Below, piece after piece: positions 1 to 10,719 of a stretch of 64,000 bases of DNA. The notes under the pieces are model-generated. The model saw only the letters and a program-made list of their open reading frames with translations. It was not told where the DNA came from and did not search any database. The translations under genes were made by a program, and so were the position numbers. This DNA comes from Gnetum montanum (Eukaryota; Streptophyta; Gnetopsida; Gnetales; Gnetaceae): NCBI GenBank assembly GCA_015680685.1, contig MNCI01034976.1:71077-135076 (forward strand), in the 5' to 3' direction. Position 1 is the stretch's first letter. Each line of letters opens with the position of its first letter.

Positions 1-429
1 TTGAATCTTGCTCTATTTCTAGTTTTCTTGTGGAACTATCTCTCTCTCTCTGGGGAAAATTAGGAGTAGATTTGCGGATTTGTGCTCAAATGTTTTTGCA
101 AAATTTTACTTGTTACAAGCAGGTATTATAAGGACCGTGTAGACTAGGTAGTTGAACAAAATAGGAAACTTTCAATAACTCACAGTACTGGACAAAGTTG
201 GCTGAATCTCTTTAAAGTAAGTCATTTATATTTCACACACACGCAATCGTTACATTGCACACAACCGCACGCCACAACAGCACACACACATACTCACGTT
301 AACTACTAAGTTATTTGGAGGTATCTGGGCCTTGGTGTTGCCAGAGACCAGCAGGCACCTAAATCCTGTTCGAGGACACTCGTTGGCGGTCGCGTCCCAA
401 ACGGTCGCCAACATTAAGAAACTTCTGTA
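1..429. other. Unassigned non-coding DNA at the window edge
   Basis: No coding region of note. There is a CA-rich stretch near 235-295 and a CT run near 40-50. It does not resemble the LTR fragment that begins near 430, so it may be part of another insertion cut by the window edge. I cannot assign it. Confidence 0.4.
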
Positions 430-914
430 AAAGCCTAAAGTCTAGAACTACTATGCTTACTATGCTCATGAGTGTAGTAGGAAGGGATAGGGCATAGCAT
501 GGGTACTTAGCAAAATTTGGTAAAAATTGCAATTCATGTTCTTGCTACACCAACTATGCTTTGGAGTGTAGCATGAGGGGTAGCCTTAAGAGTTAGAAAA
601 TCTACCAAACTATTTCTTCCATTCTAAGCTAGCTTGATAACTTCTAGCTTAACACTCATGCAAATTGGCCATTAGAGTGTAGTAGGAGGAATGGGAGTGT
701 AGTAGGACACTTAGAAAAATTTTCACAACTTGTGTCATCATTTTGACACTTAGGCCAAAATTGCAAAAAATTGGTTGTTGAAGCTAACCATCCTCTACTG
801 TAGTGGAGAGCATGGTCATAGCACTTAGAAAAATTTGTAGAAAGTTCCATCATTTTGACACTTTGAAAAATTTGCAGTCAAGAAGAAATAGCCAAAAATT
901 TTTGTCATGTTTCA
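430..914 (-). mobile_element. LTR fragment, D-type Ty3/gypsy, minus orientation
   Basis: This stretch matches the 62930-63515 part of the D LTR: the same order of AGTGTAGTAGG-type motifs, the block GGTAGCCTTARGAGTTA, GAGCTAGCTTG-like sequence, and 'cacttagaaaaattt' motifs. It ends at 914 with the complement of an LTR start (TGAAACA on the minus strand), as the D LTR does at 63515. No polypurine tract follows at 915, so this is more likely the outer end of a 5' LTR whose element lies to the left of the window, or a solo or truncated LTR, than the 3' partner of D. Confidence 0.6.
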
Positions 915-1263
915 GGGACCAACTTTAGGCAAAACAGACCCTCAGGATTGAGTGTTGGCAAAATGGACCCTTGAGACATAGTATTGCCAAAATAGACAAT
1001 TGAGACCAAGTGTTGGCCAAACAGACGCTTAGGACCAAATGTTGGCAAAATAGATCCTTGGGACCAAATGTTAGCAAAAGGGACCCTTAGGACCAACTGT
1101 AGGCAAAATGGACCCTCACGACCAAGGGTTGGCCTAATAGACCCTCAGGAGCAAGTGATGGAGAATGGAGTCTCATGACCAATTATTGGCCAAATGAATC
1201 CTTAGGACTCATTATAGGCAAAATAGAGCCTTAGGATCAAGGGTTGGCCCAATGGACCCTTGG
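915..1263. repeat. 29-bp tandem repeat
   Basis: About a dozen diverged copies of a 29-bp unit of the form GGACCAAATGTTGGCAAAAT followed by GGACCCTTA. Successive units near 1036, 1065 and 1094 keep the 29-bp spacing. The array starts directly at the LTR edge at 914 and runs into the block that precedes the 15-bp minisatellite. I see no coding function. Confidence 0.75.
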
Positions 1264-3548
1264 GACCAAATTTTTAAGGGGTAGGATGGTATGGTAGAGC
1301 CTAGCCTAATCAACATATATGGGAAGAGGTAGTATTCTCCTTGGGAGCATCTCACAGTGTCCTCATGAGAGTGCTCTCCATGGGAGTGCCTTGCATAGCT
1401 GTGTAGCTAAGAGCACTTTCCTTGAGAGTGCCTCCCATAGCACATGCGAGAGTGTTCCTCCTAAGAGCACCTTGCACAACACTCTCGAGAGTGTTCATAG
1501 AGTGCTTGCAAAAGGGCTCTCTATGGGAGCACCTCATGCTATGCATGCAAGAGCATTCTCACTGAGAGTGCCCTTCCTTGAGGTGCTCTACCTAAGTGTG
1601 CCCTCCCTGAAATCATTCTCCCTGGAAGCACCCTTCCTAAGAGCATCCTCCCTTAGAATGTCCTCCCTAAGAGCATCCATTCTGGGAGCGTTCTCCCTGA
1701 GAACATCCTCCTTGGGAGCATCCTCCATTAGTGTGTTCTCTTTGAGAGTACCCTCCTTGACACCAAATTTATAAGGGTGGAGGATAGTATGGTGGAGCCT
1801 AGCCAAATCAACAGATATGAGGAGAGGTAGTATTCTCCCTAAGAGCATCATACAATGCTCTCACGAGAATGCTCTTCATGGGAGAACCTTGCATAGCTAC
1901 GATGGTGAGAGTATTCTCCCAAGAGCGATTCATGTATCACATGTGAGAGCACTCTCCATGGGAGTGCCTTGTGCTGTGCATATGATAGTGTTCTCTCTGA
2001 GAGCATCATCCTTGAGAGAGCCTCGTGCTATACACATGAGAGTGTTCTGCATGAGAGCATTCTCTTGGAGAGCACTCTTCTTAAGAGTGCTTTACCTAAG
2101 AGCATTCTCTCGGAGAGCACCCTCCTTGAGAACACCCTCCCTAAGAGCATTCTCCCTGAGAGCATCCTCTCTATGAGTGCTCTCCATAAGAATGCCCTCT
2201 TTGACAATGTTCTCCATGAGAGTGCCCTCCTTAAGAATTCCCTCCTTGAGTGCACTCTCCTTGAGAGTGTCCTCCATGAGAGCACCCTTATTAAGAGTGC
2301 CCTCCCTAAGAGTGTTCTCCCTAAGAGCACCCTCCTTGAGCATGTTCTCCATGAGAGTGCCCATGTTGAGAAAATCCTCCTTGAGAGCATTCTTCCTAAG
2401 AGAGTTATTTTTGAGAGTGCCCTCCCTAAGAGTCTTCTCCCTAAGAGTGCCTCCATAAGAATTCCCTCCCTAAGAATTATCCTTGAGAGAGCCCTCTTTG
2501 AGAGCATTCTCCTTGAAAGTATCCTCCCTGAGAATGCCCTCCTTGAGAGCATTCTCCGTGAGAGTGTCCTCCTAAGAGTTCCCTTCTTGAAAGTGCCCTT
2601 CCTAAGAATTTTCTCTTTTAGAGAACCCTACATGAGAATGCCCTCCCTAAGAGCACCCACCTTGAGAATGCCCTCCTTGGGAGCATTCTTCCTAAGAGAA
2701 CCCTCCCTGGGAGCATTCTCCTTGAGAGCATCCTCCATGAGCACATTCTCATTGAGAGTGCCCTCCTGGACACCAAATTTATAAGGTTGCAGAATGGTAT
2801 GGTAGAGCCTAGTCCAATCAACATATATGGGAAGAGGTAGAATTCTCCTTGATAGCAGCACATGGTGCTCTTGTGAGAGTGCTCTCCATGGGACTAGCTC
2901 ATGTAGCTATGTTGGCAAGAGCATTCTCTTGAGAGTGCCACATGTAGTTCTTGTGAGAGCACTCTCCCTTAGAGTGCCTTGCATTGTGCACATGATAGTG
3001 TTCTCTCTAAGAGTGTCCTCCCTGAGAGCACCTTGTGTTGCACATGTGAGAGAATTCTTCTTGAGACTACCCTTGTTGAGAGCATTCTCTTGGAGAGCAC
3101 TCTCCCTAAGAATGTCCTTCCTAAGAGTGCCCTCCCTAAGAATGTCCTTCCTAAGAGTGCCCTCCTTAAGAGCGTTCTTCTAGAGAGCACTCTTCCTAAG
3201 AATGCCCTCCTTGAGAGTGGTCTCCTTAAGAGCATTATTCTTAAGGATGCCCTCCTTGAGAACACGCTCCTTAAAAGTGTTCTCCATAAGCACGCTTTCC
3301 CTAAGAATGCCCTCCTTAAGAGCACCTTCCATGAGAGTGCCCTCTCTGAGAGTACCTTTCCTGAGAGCAGTCTCCTTAAGAGTGCCCTACCTAAGCATGT
3401 TCTCCCTGAGAGCACTCTCCTTGAAAATGCCCTCCCTGAGGGCATTCTCCTTGAGATAATTCTTCCTAAGAGCATGCTCCCTAAGAGCATTCTCCTTGAG
3501 AGTTTCTTCCCTCCTTGACAGTATCTTCTCTAAGTGCATTATCCTTGA
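1264..3548 (+). repeat. 15-bp minisatellite array, left part, with conserved spacer blocks
   Basis: Long array of a 15-bp unit close to CTCCTTGAGAGTGCC, with variants CTCCCTAAGAGCATT and CTCCATGAGAGCACC. The period is a multiple of three, so two forward and all three reverse frames lack stops within the unit. This makes long artificial reading frames, for example 1969-2784 with five-residue repeats such as LLESA or SLRVP. A spacer block of about 80 bp beginning ACCAAATTTATAAGG and ending near ATCAACATATATGGG recurs at 1264, 1772 and 2772, giving a higher-order repeat. The array is broken at 3548 by element A and resumes at 38574. Confidence 0.9.
3544..3548. repeat. Target-site duplication of element A, left copy (CTTGA)
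   Basis: CTTGA directly precedes the first base of the lower LTR (TGTAACGATGG) and is repeated at 38574-38578 directly after the upper LTR. Five-base duplications are usual for Ty3/gypsy integration. Removing 3549-38578 restores a continuous 15-bp minisatellite. Confidence 0.9.
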
Positions 3549-5119
3549 TGTAACGATGGAAAATGTCGGTAGCTGGAATACCAAACTAAATCCGTGCACA
3601 CAGTCTTAACCATGGATCCGTGTGAGGGCTGTGCTGGAGAAAACGAATCTGTAGTGCCCTGAACGGTCTTGTTGATTAGATAGGGACTTACTAAATCAGT
3701 AAATCGACTAAGATTATAACTGTTTCGTGGAACGATTTGATTCAATAAATCACGAAAGGAGAGGAAAACGATGTAGATAAATCACAACAATGACTACGTT
3801 AACGCGACAAAAGGGAATCGGATTTAAGCGAAATGCGTGATTTCAAGATCTGTACTTTAACCTGAAAAATTGAGTATTTTGTACACAAAGCTACAATGGG
3901 AAGACTCCGATTATCTTGTGCAAAATATAAACAAAATAATAAGAAAAACTATCTAACAAGGAGTGCAGAATGGAGCTTACTCTACCTTGTAAGCCAAAGA
4001 TAGAGTGCAAAGAAGGTCAAGCTTGGATGCCTATCAACCAACTGTGTCTGATCAATAGATCTTGCCAACCTCACCAGATGATCTCTCGATCTCTGATCTA
4101 TCAAAACTGCCAAGGATCACCGATGGGAGAATTGTATTTTTGCCAAAAGGTCTGATCGCTCCTACTGCCAATGCTCGAAGAATGTCTCTTGTTTCTGTTC
4201 AAAGATGATAACTGCCAAAAGTTGAAGATGTTAACTGCGGTTTTGCTCCGAAAAAGTCCAAAAAGTCCCATCCATTTCCTCTTTGCCAACCAAGGTATTT
4301 ATAAGTTTGACAACATATAGAAAAGGCATGGCCTTGATGACACATGTCCCTAACTTTCCAGATACCGTTGACTTGACGAACTGGCTATGTCACGTCAAAT
4401 TGCAACATATGCTGTCAACTGCTTCATGATTATGCATAATACGCTCATCAGCGTATTGCGCGTATGGATAGCAAATGCGTAACCGCTTTAGCCAGCTTTA
4501 CGCTGTATTACATTTGTTTACGCTACATTGCGTGACAGAGCGTAATAAAGCATGGAAAGAGTGAGTCAAGCTATTTTGCGCTCATTTACGTAGCAAAGCA
4601 TAGTGAAGCATAAAAATGGATCAACTCATCAGTAAATTACGCTTGTCGTACACGGCGTAGCGTAACTAGCGTAAAGTGATCAATCTGCAAAAGAAAGGAG
4701 CTTAACCGGTCGCGCTTCCTTTGGACTTTCCCTTTGATCTTTTTGAAGCTCATTACGCTGCCTTGCATAACAGAGCATAACTTTGACTTTAGACAAAAAG
4801 ACTTAGCAGAATATGCGAGAAGTCGCATATTACGCTACTTAGGCCTTAAGCTTCACCAAATCTACTGAAGTAAGTTACCTTCTGATGTCAGATTATATTA
4901 AGCTATTTTACGCTAAGCGTCATTACGCTATGTTGCGTAATGTAGCGTAAAGAGAGAAAACATAGTAAAATTTGGAATCTGTAAGGAACTTGGAGACTTG
5001 ATGCTAGGTGCCGTTTCGTCTCGCTTTGCCTTGTTCTGCCTTCTGGAATTTTTCCGTGAACTTTCGCCCAAATCGTGAATCTTCACCTTAGGCTGATTCG
5101 TGATTTCTACGGTGTTTCA
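3549..5119 (-). mobile_element. Element A 3' LTR
   Basis: It pairs with 36976-38573 and runs on the minus strand from TGAAACACCGTAG at 5119 to a terminal ...CGTTACA at 3549. A TATA-like CTTATAAATA lies at 4296-4305 on the minus strand. The 4420-4960 part is rich in the hexamer TACGCT and its complement AGCGTA, often next to each other. The small reading frames here (such as 3970-4155) are shared LTR sequence and look non-coding. Confidence 0.92.
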
Positions 5120-5138
5120 ATGGCCCCTCTTTGTTGAC
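5120..5138 (-). other. Element A polypurine tract
   Basis: The minus strand reads GTCAACAAAGAGGGGCCAT directly before the LTR start. The same 19-base motif, with one or two changes, stands before the 3' LTRs of element B (34577-34595) and element C (57742-57760). It is the expected primer for plus-strand DNA synthesis. Confidence 0.9.
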
Positions 5139-6299
5139 GGTTAGAGGGCTTGCTTGAAAGATGTCAACAAAGAATACGAAACACTAGACTGATGAAAGTA
5201 CCAACAACGTTTATCAACAGATACTCAAGTATAATCCTGTCAATGTAGAGGTGCAGGGATAAGGAAATCCGGGATAGAATGGTACGGGAGGAAATAGGTT
5301 TAGGGAAGATGCAAATGTGGTTTGGGAAAGACCCAAATGTGGTGGGGATAGCATCTTCACGCATAAGCACTCAGGCATTCTCTTGCGATTGCGTTTGCAT
5401 GGAGTTATGCCATCATTTTGTGGATGAAGGGGCTTGTGTAGACGAACTGTGTGGCGTCTGCACGGCCTGAGTGAGATGTGTTTTACCCATTTTGCCGATC
5501 CCCTTTTTTTTTAGCATCCACTAGGCGAGTTGCGTTACGCCGGTTCATGGACTTGAGTGTAATGCAAATGCGGAGAGTATTTCACGTTTTGCGTAAGGGA
5601 AGTAGATGGGATAGTTAAGGATAGTGATAAGGGCTAGGGGTAGGATTACGAGGAACACAAGGATGCACCCCCCAAGTGGATAGGCCAACTCAAGTAGCTA
5701 TCTCAAAATGCTATTGGTATTACACCACTCAGATGAACACACCTTCGAACGACATCCTCATAACAAGTAACCTGCAACCAAAGAAGAGAATAGACGATAC
5801 CATTGTCCTTGCGAATTGTGGGCGAGGTTGTTGAAACAAGCACTATTAGAGGCGAGATAAAATAATCAGGCCATGAAGAAGGAACTGTAGCACGAGGCCC
5901 GAGTCTTCACCCTTGACACCCGGCCCAGCATATCGCCGCCAAAGCACATTAGACTTAGCGCACCTGACTGGTTATGTAAGGAACCAGACAGATGAATCTG
6001 TGAAGCCAGAGCCTGATAGTGATGATGAGCGGAGATCCCCAAAGTCGTAATTGATGAGAACTCCTTTAGGGCTCTAGATGGCGAAACTAATCTCTTAGAG
6101 GTACCACCACTGAAATAGGTGCAGTGACGGTATCTCCGAGGGGTCAGTAGTATGCCCTTCAGCACATTCGAGGGATTAGCAGAATGCCGGTGAGGTAGTG
6201 AAGTTGGGACTGTCTTAGCATCCCATCCCATTTGTCTTGTAGCTGCATAGAGATGATTACGCTCGCTTGAGTTGCATGATGGCAATTTGTGCATCCCAT
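5139..6299 (-). other. Element A 3' non-coding region
   Basis: This lies between the post-integrase repeats and the polypurine tract. The minus-strand frame at 5866-6528 (220 codons) has no recognisable domain and overlaps repeat sequence. I see no supported gene. Confidence 0.55.
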
Positions 6300-6795
6300 T
6301 TTTAAGTCCTGGTAGACTGTTGTTGCTGGTTTTAAGTCTCAGCAGACCATGGTCCCAGTTTAGAGTCTGGGCGGACCGAAAAATGCTAGTTTTACGTCGT
6401 AGTGGACGGTGGCGAAGCTGATTTATGATCTTAGCAGACCGTGCTGTGGGTGTCAGTTTTGTGTCATGACCCAGGGACAAGTCTGTGCTGGTTTTACGTC
6501 TCAGCAGACGGATGCTTACCTTTGCCAATTTTATGTCATGGTGGACAACCGGTGCCAGTTTAGCGTCATGGCTAACGCGTGCAGAAAATGCTAGTTTTTC
6601 GTCTTGGTGGACCTATACAACACTGCCAGTTTTACATCATAGCAGACTATTACAACTTGCCAGTTTTACATCGTGGTGGACGGTTAGTGCCAGTTTAGCA
6701 TCGTGGCGGACACGTGAAGGGAATGCCAGTTTTACGTCGTAGCGGACGGTTGTTGCCAGTTTAGCGTCATAGCAGACAATTATGGCCATACCTGA
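6300..6795 (-). repeat. Post-integrase tandem repeat of element A
   Basis: Diverged units of about 35 bp, each containing TGCCAGTTTTACGTCGT followed by GGCGGAC on the plus strand; on the minus strand the core reads GACGTAAAACTGGCA. The related motif follows integrase in B (33211-33615) and C (55985-56395). The shadow frames 6409-6594 and 6485-6742 are products of this repeat. Confidence 0.8.
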
Positions 6796-6815
6796 TGTTC
6801 ACACTGGAGATGCAG

Positions 6816-8090
6816 CTATATGTAGTACTGCTTCAGATATATATGATTGATAGGATTTGGTAACTCGTTGCCATCGATATCCACTAGCTTGAATGCCCCG
6901 TTGCCATACACATCGGTCACCAAGAAAGGGCCCTCCCAGTTTGCAGAGAATTTGCCCACTGGTTCACGAATGGCCTTAAGAACTAAATCTCCTTTCTTGA
7001 TCAGATGTTGCTGAAGATTGTGATGATGCTTTTGCCTCTGCTTGTCTTGATACTTTTCTATTGTATGAAGCATCTGTATTCACTTCTCTTCTACTGAATC
7101 CAAATCCATGATCCGAGACTCGGTGTGTTGAGCCTCATTTATAATCGTGGAGAGGACCATTCTCAGAGAAGGAATTTGCAATTCGAGGGGTAGCACTGCC
7201 TCAGATCCATAGACTAGGCTATACGGTGTACTGTCTGTAGCCGTCCTACATGTTGTACGATATGCCCATAGCACATAGAGAATTTTTTCATGCCACTGTC
7301 TTTTGTTGCTATCGAGCATTTTCTTGAGCAGATTGATGATGCCTTTGTTCGTGGCTTCAGCTTGACCATTCACTTGTCGGTAATAAGGTAAGGAAAGAGA
7401 TTGTTTAATGCTGAGGCTATCACAGAAGGATTTGGTTTCTGTACTACTAAACTATGGCTCGTTATCGGTCACGATAGTCATCAGGAGACCAAATCTGGTT
7501 ACAATATTATCTAAGATGAAATGGCAAATCTGTTGAGATCTGGTCTTCCGTAAAGGGATAGCTTCTACCCACTTCATGAAGTACTCAGTAGCGGTAATTA
7601 TGAAGCTATGACCTGCGGAAGATTTCGGTGTAATGGGGCCTATGATGTCTAGTCCCCATCGTTGAAATGACCATGTTATCTGAGTCGTATGTAACTCCGT
7701 AGGCGACACGTGTATAAGATTTGCGTGACACTGACACGTGTCACACGTTTTAACCTTTGTCAAACAATCTTTTTTCATGTAAGGCCAGTAATACCCTAAG
7801 CGACGTATTTTTAAAGCCATAGCGCATGGTGCTACGTGTCCTCCACATAGTCCCTCGTGGACCTTACCAACTATATGTTGTGCTTGGTCCTTGTTAACGC
7901 AAGTAAGCAGCACACCATCAAAAGAGTGTCTACAAAGAGTACTATCTCCTATGATGACATACTACCTAGCTCGTTTGTGGATTGCATCTTTCTGCATGCG
8001 TGTTAATTCGTGCGGTGGCTCACCTTGCAAGAGATAAGTCTTAATGCTATCGTACCACTCTGGCGTTCTATCCTCGAGCAGAGAAGATAT
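6816..8090 (-). pseudogene. Element A integrase (IN), broken
   Basis: This is the final domain of pol, which inserts the cDNA into the genome. From high to low coordinates: a zinc-binding region with the HHCC pattern (GLCGGH, then KTCDTCQ) near 7740-7870; the catalytic core with WGLDIIGPIT near 7660 and TDNEP near 7460; the glutamate region NGQAEATNK near 7350; and the C-terminal GPY/F-type segment NWEGPF near 6930 ending at LKQYYI. The catalytic pattern is D, D, E. A TAG stop replaces the codon after TDNEP, where related copies have Q, which fits C-to-T change. A further stop lies near 7960 in the segment joining the second RNase H to IN. It is not functional as it stands. Confidence 0.9.
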
Positions 8091-8640
8091 TTACGTCGCC
8101 TGAATGATGGGCTCTGTGCAATCTGTTATTAATGCAGGATAAGTGTCGAGCAGGTATGAGGGCATGTTCAAAGCCAGTGTAGCCAGTGCGTCGGCCAGTG
8201 TGTTATCAGTTCGTGGCACGTGTTGGGCATCGATGGTCTTGAACCACCTCAGAAGATCTTTAGCCATATCGCAGTAGGGCTGTAAATGTACAACCTTGCA
8301 GGCGTAGACTACTGTGACCTGATTAATGACGAGCATAGAATCACCCCTAATTGCCAGGTGTCGCATATAGAGTTTGTTGGCAGTTAGTAATCCTCTGTGG
8401 AGCCCCTCGTACTCTACCACATTATTCATACAGGGGAAGGTCAAGCGATAGGCGTGAAGATGCACATCCTTAGGTGATAGCATAATAACTGTAGCGGTGC
8501 TGCCACCTCTAATAGTTGAAGCTTCGTTGAAGTATAACGTTGCTTCGGGGCTTGTCAAGATAGGGCTAAAGCTATGTACGTGTTCATCCAGAAGTTCAGG
8601 CTCTATGGTTGCTTGACTGTCAATAGGTGATGTTACTAAT
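8091..8640 (-). pseudogene. Element A second (archaeal-type) RNase H domain
   Basis: Between the pol RNase H and IN lies a second RNase H, the hallmark of the plant Tat/Ogre lineage. Visible motifs are LYFNEAST near 8530, NNVVEYEG near 8420, IRGDSMLVINQV near 8330 and DNTLADALATLAL near 8180. In the family the first motif normally contains an aspartate (FDGAS, as in element B). Here it is asparagine, so a metal-binding residue is missing. The reading frame is open across the domain and stops at 8091, just before the IN linker. Confidence 0.87.
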
Positions 8641-10284
8641 TGGTCGGCTATCACTTGGCCTTTCGTAGAAGACTGGCCAATGTAATGTAGATCAAATTCT
8701 GCCGTGATAGCTTTCCAACGAGCTATTTTGCTACTTTTGTATAAGTTATGCATAATGGCCCTAAGGATATTATTTTTACAGATGATGTTAGCTTGGCTAC
8801 GGAAAAGATAATGCCTACACTTCTTGAGTGTAAATACTAACGCTAAGCAGTTACGCTCTACTTCGTTGTACCTCGTTTCATACGCACATAGAGCATGACT
8901 CAAGTAGTAGATGGGTACTTCCAACCCATCATCCTTCCTTTGACAGAGTAATGCAGCTAAAGCTACATCTAAAGTCGTGATGTAGATGTAAAATGGCTGA
9001 TCTCTTTGCGGCGGGAAAAATTGTTGGCAAGCGTTGAAGCTGTTGCTTCAAGCTGTCAAACGCACGCTGGCAATTGTCCGTCCATTCGAAATTAACCCCC
9101 TTTTTAAGCAAATGTTGCATAGGGTGTAATTTGTCGGTTAATCTCAAGATGAACTGCCTGATAAACTGTAACCTCCCCTGTAATCTGCACAATTGCTTAA
9201 GATTTGTAGGGGGTGTCAGTTCGAAAATGGCCTTGACTTTGTTGGGATCTACGCGTATACCAGTTTTTGATACCACAAAACCCAGCATGCGTCCGGTTTT
9301 GACTCCGAACACACACTTTTTTGGGTTAAGTCGGAGGTCATAGTTAGAACATCTTTTGAGGGCTAACTCCAGAGCCTTTGAATGATCCTCTGACTTTATA
9401 GGCTTAACAGCTATATCGTCAACATAATCATTCCATCTCCCTAGGAGGTAATCGCTGAAGATGTACGTCATGGCTCATTGGTACGTTGCTCCAGCGTTTT
9501 TTAATTTAAAAGGCATCATGGTGTAACAAAAGGTCCTCAAGGGCATCATGAATGTCATTGTTAGCTAGTGCTTTGGGTTGATGCGTATTTGATTGTAGCT
9601 AGAGAAGCCATCCATGAAGGAAAAAAGCGCATGTCCAGCGGTTGTATCCACCAATTGATCAATACTCGGCAATGGGAAATTATCTTTGATTGTAGCTTTA
9701 TTCAAGTCCCGGAAGTCTATGCAGATGCGTATTCCTCCAGTCTTTTTAGGAACCACTACAATGTTAGATACCCAATCTGAGTAATCAACCACGCGAATAA
9801 AACCAGCTTGGTATAGTTTAGTGATTTCATCACGTACTACTAGCGTGACTTCTAGCTTGATCTTTCGTGCTTTCTGTCTGACGGCTTTGATATGGGGATC
9901 TAGGATTATGTTGTGTTGAATTAACCTTGGGTCTAGTCTCGGCATATCCTCATATGACCATGCAAACACCATGATATTATTCTGGAGGACCTGTTTTATG
10001 TCATCATGTACCCTTTGGTCTAATAGAGAACTAACCTTGAGAGTTTTAGTCTCAACCCTATGCGTAACCATAGAGACTTCGTTGAGTGGATCTTCGGTTA
10101 CATCTCTAGCTTCTAGATCTAGCGTGCGCATCGATTGCTCTGGCCAGTCTGGAGATGTTTCCGACACGGCTATGATTGCGTCATTAAGGGCTAGGTTAGT
10201 TTCTATTAGTGTGGGATCATGCTGTCTAATGATTTTACCATGTAAGCTTGTTAAAACTAGTGGTGCAAATAAAATTTTGTCCAT
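8641..10284 (-). pseudogene. Element A reverse transcriptase and RNase H, broken
   Basis: The RT carries RICIDFRDLNKAT near 9710, FSFMDGFSSYNQI near 9600 and the active site YVDD at 9416-9427, followed by LNPKKCVFGV and the connection region. RNase H follows with PIYYLSHAL and LALVFTLKKCRHYLF near 8820-8910. The first RNase H motif is of the LYI/LYL type rather than an aspartate motif, as is common in Tat elements that rely on the second RNase H. A TAG stop follows NPKH at 9565, and a one-base shift near 9010 separates the RT end from RNase H. The N-terminal part contains LEARDVTEDPL, also found in B and C. Confidence 0.9.
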
Positions 10285-10719
10285 CTATCAATTCTCCTAC
10301 AAAATTGTCAAATACGAGAGTAATTAGAAAGATTACTAAGTTTGATGCGATAAGTGTTTAACGAATAACGCTTAGTTTAATGTATGGGATGTGACGTGAC
10401 GTTATCGAGTGTAAAGCCAACTGAATTTTAAATTTTGCGAACAGTCTGTAATTAATGAGACATGATTACGAGGAGATAAGATACAGTAGTTTAGGGTCAT
10501 TTTAGACCGTAATGCGTGCGATATCTGACGCAATTAATGCCTTGATCCTCGGGTTCCAGCTCACACTGACACCAGCATTTGGGCAAGTCTCGCTGAAATC
10601 GGGTATCAAGTCGGTTAAATTTTGCATATAAGTAAGCAATTTTCATTTAGAATAGGCTATTTGCTATCGCGAATTTGAATTCTTAGCTGCTACAGAGAGA
10701 AAGAAGAAGGAGTAGAAGA
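10285..10719 (+). promoter_or_regulatory. Likely promoter region of the element A antisense gene
   Basis: The stretch between the RT start (minus strand) and the antisense gene (plus strand) holds no coding sequence. A TATA-like GCATATAAG lies at 10625-10633, about 90 bases before the first supported codon. Promoter function is inferred from position only. Confidence 0.35.

Noticed and set aside
1969-2784. A 271-codon open frame and others of similar kind at 2979-3518, 38596-39132 and 39783-40304
   Set aside because: They arise because the 15-bp repeat unit is a multiple of three without stops. Both strands are open, and there is no domain and no sign of a start or promoter.
5866-6528. 220-codon minus-strand frame downstream of element A integrase
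   Set aside because: Overlaps the post-integrase tandem repeat and has no domain. B and C have nothing similar at this position.
6300-6795. Regular short repeats that could suggest a CRISPR array
   Set aside because: Units are diverged with no distinct spacers, the setting is a plant retrotransposon, and the same repeats follow integrase in other elements.
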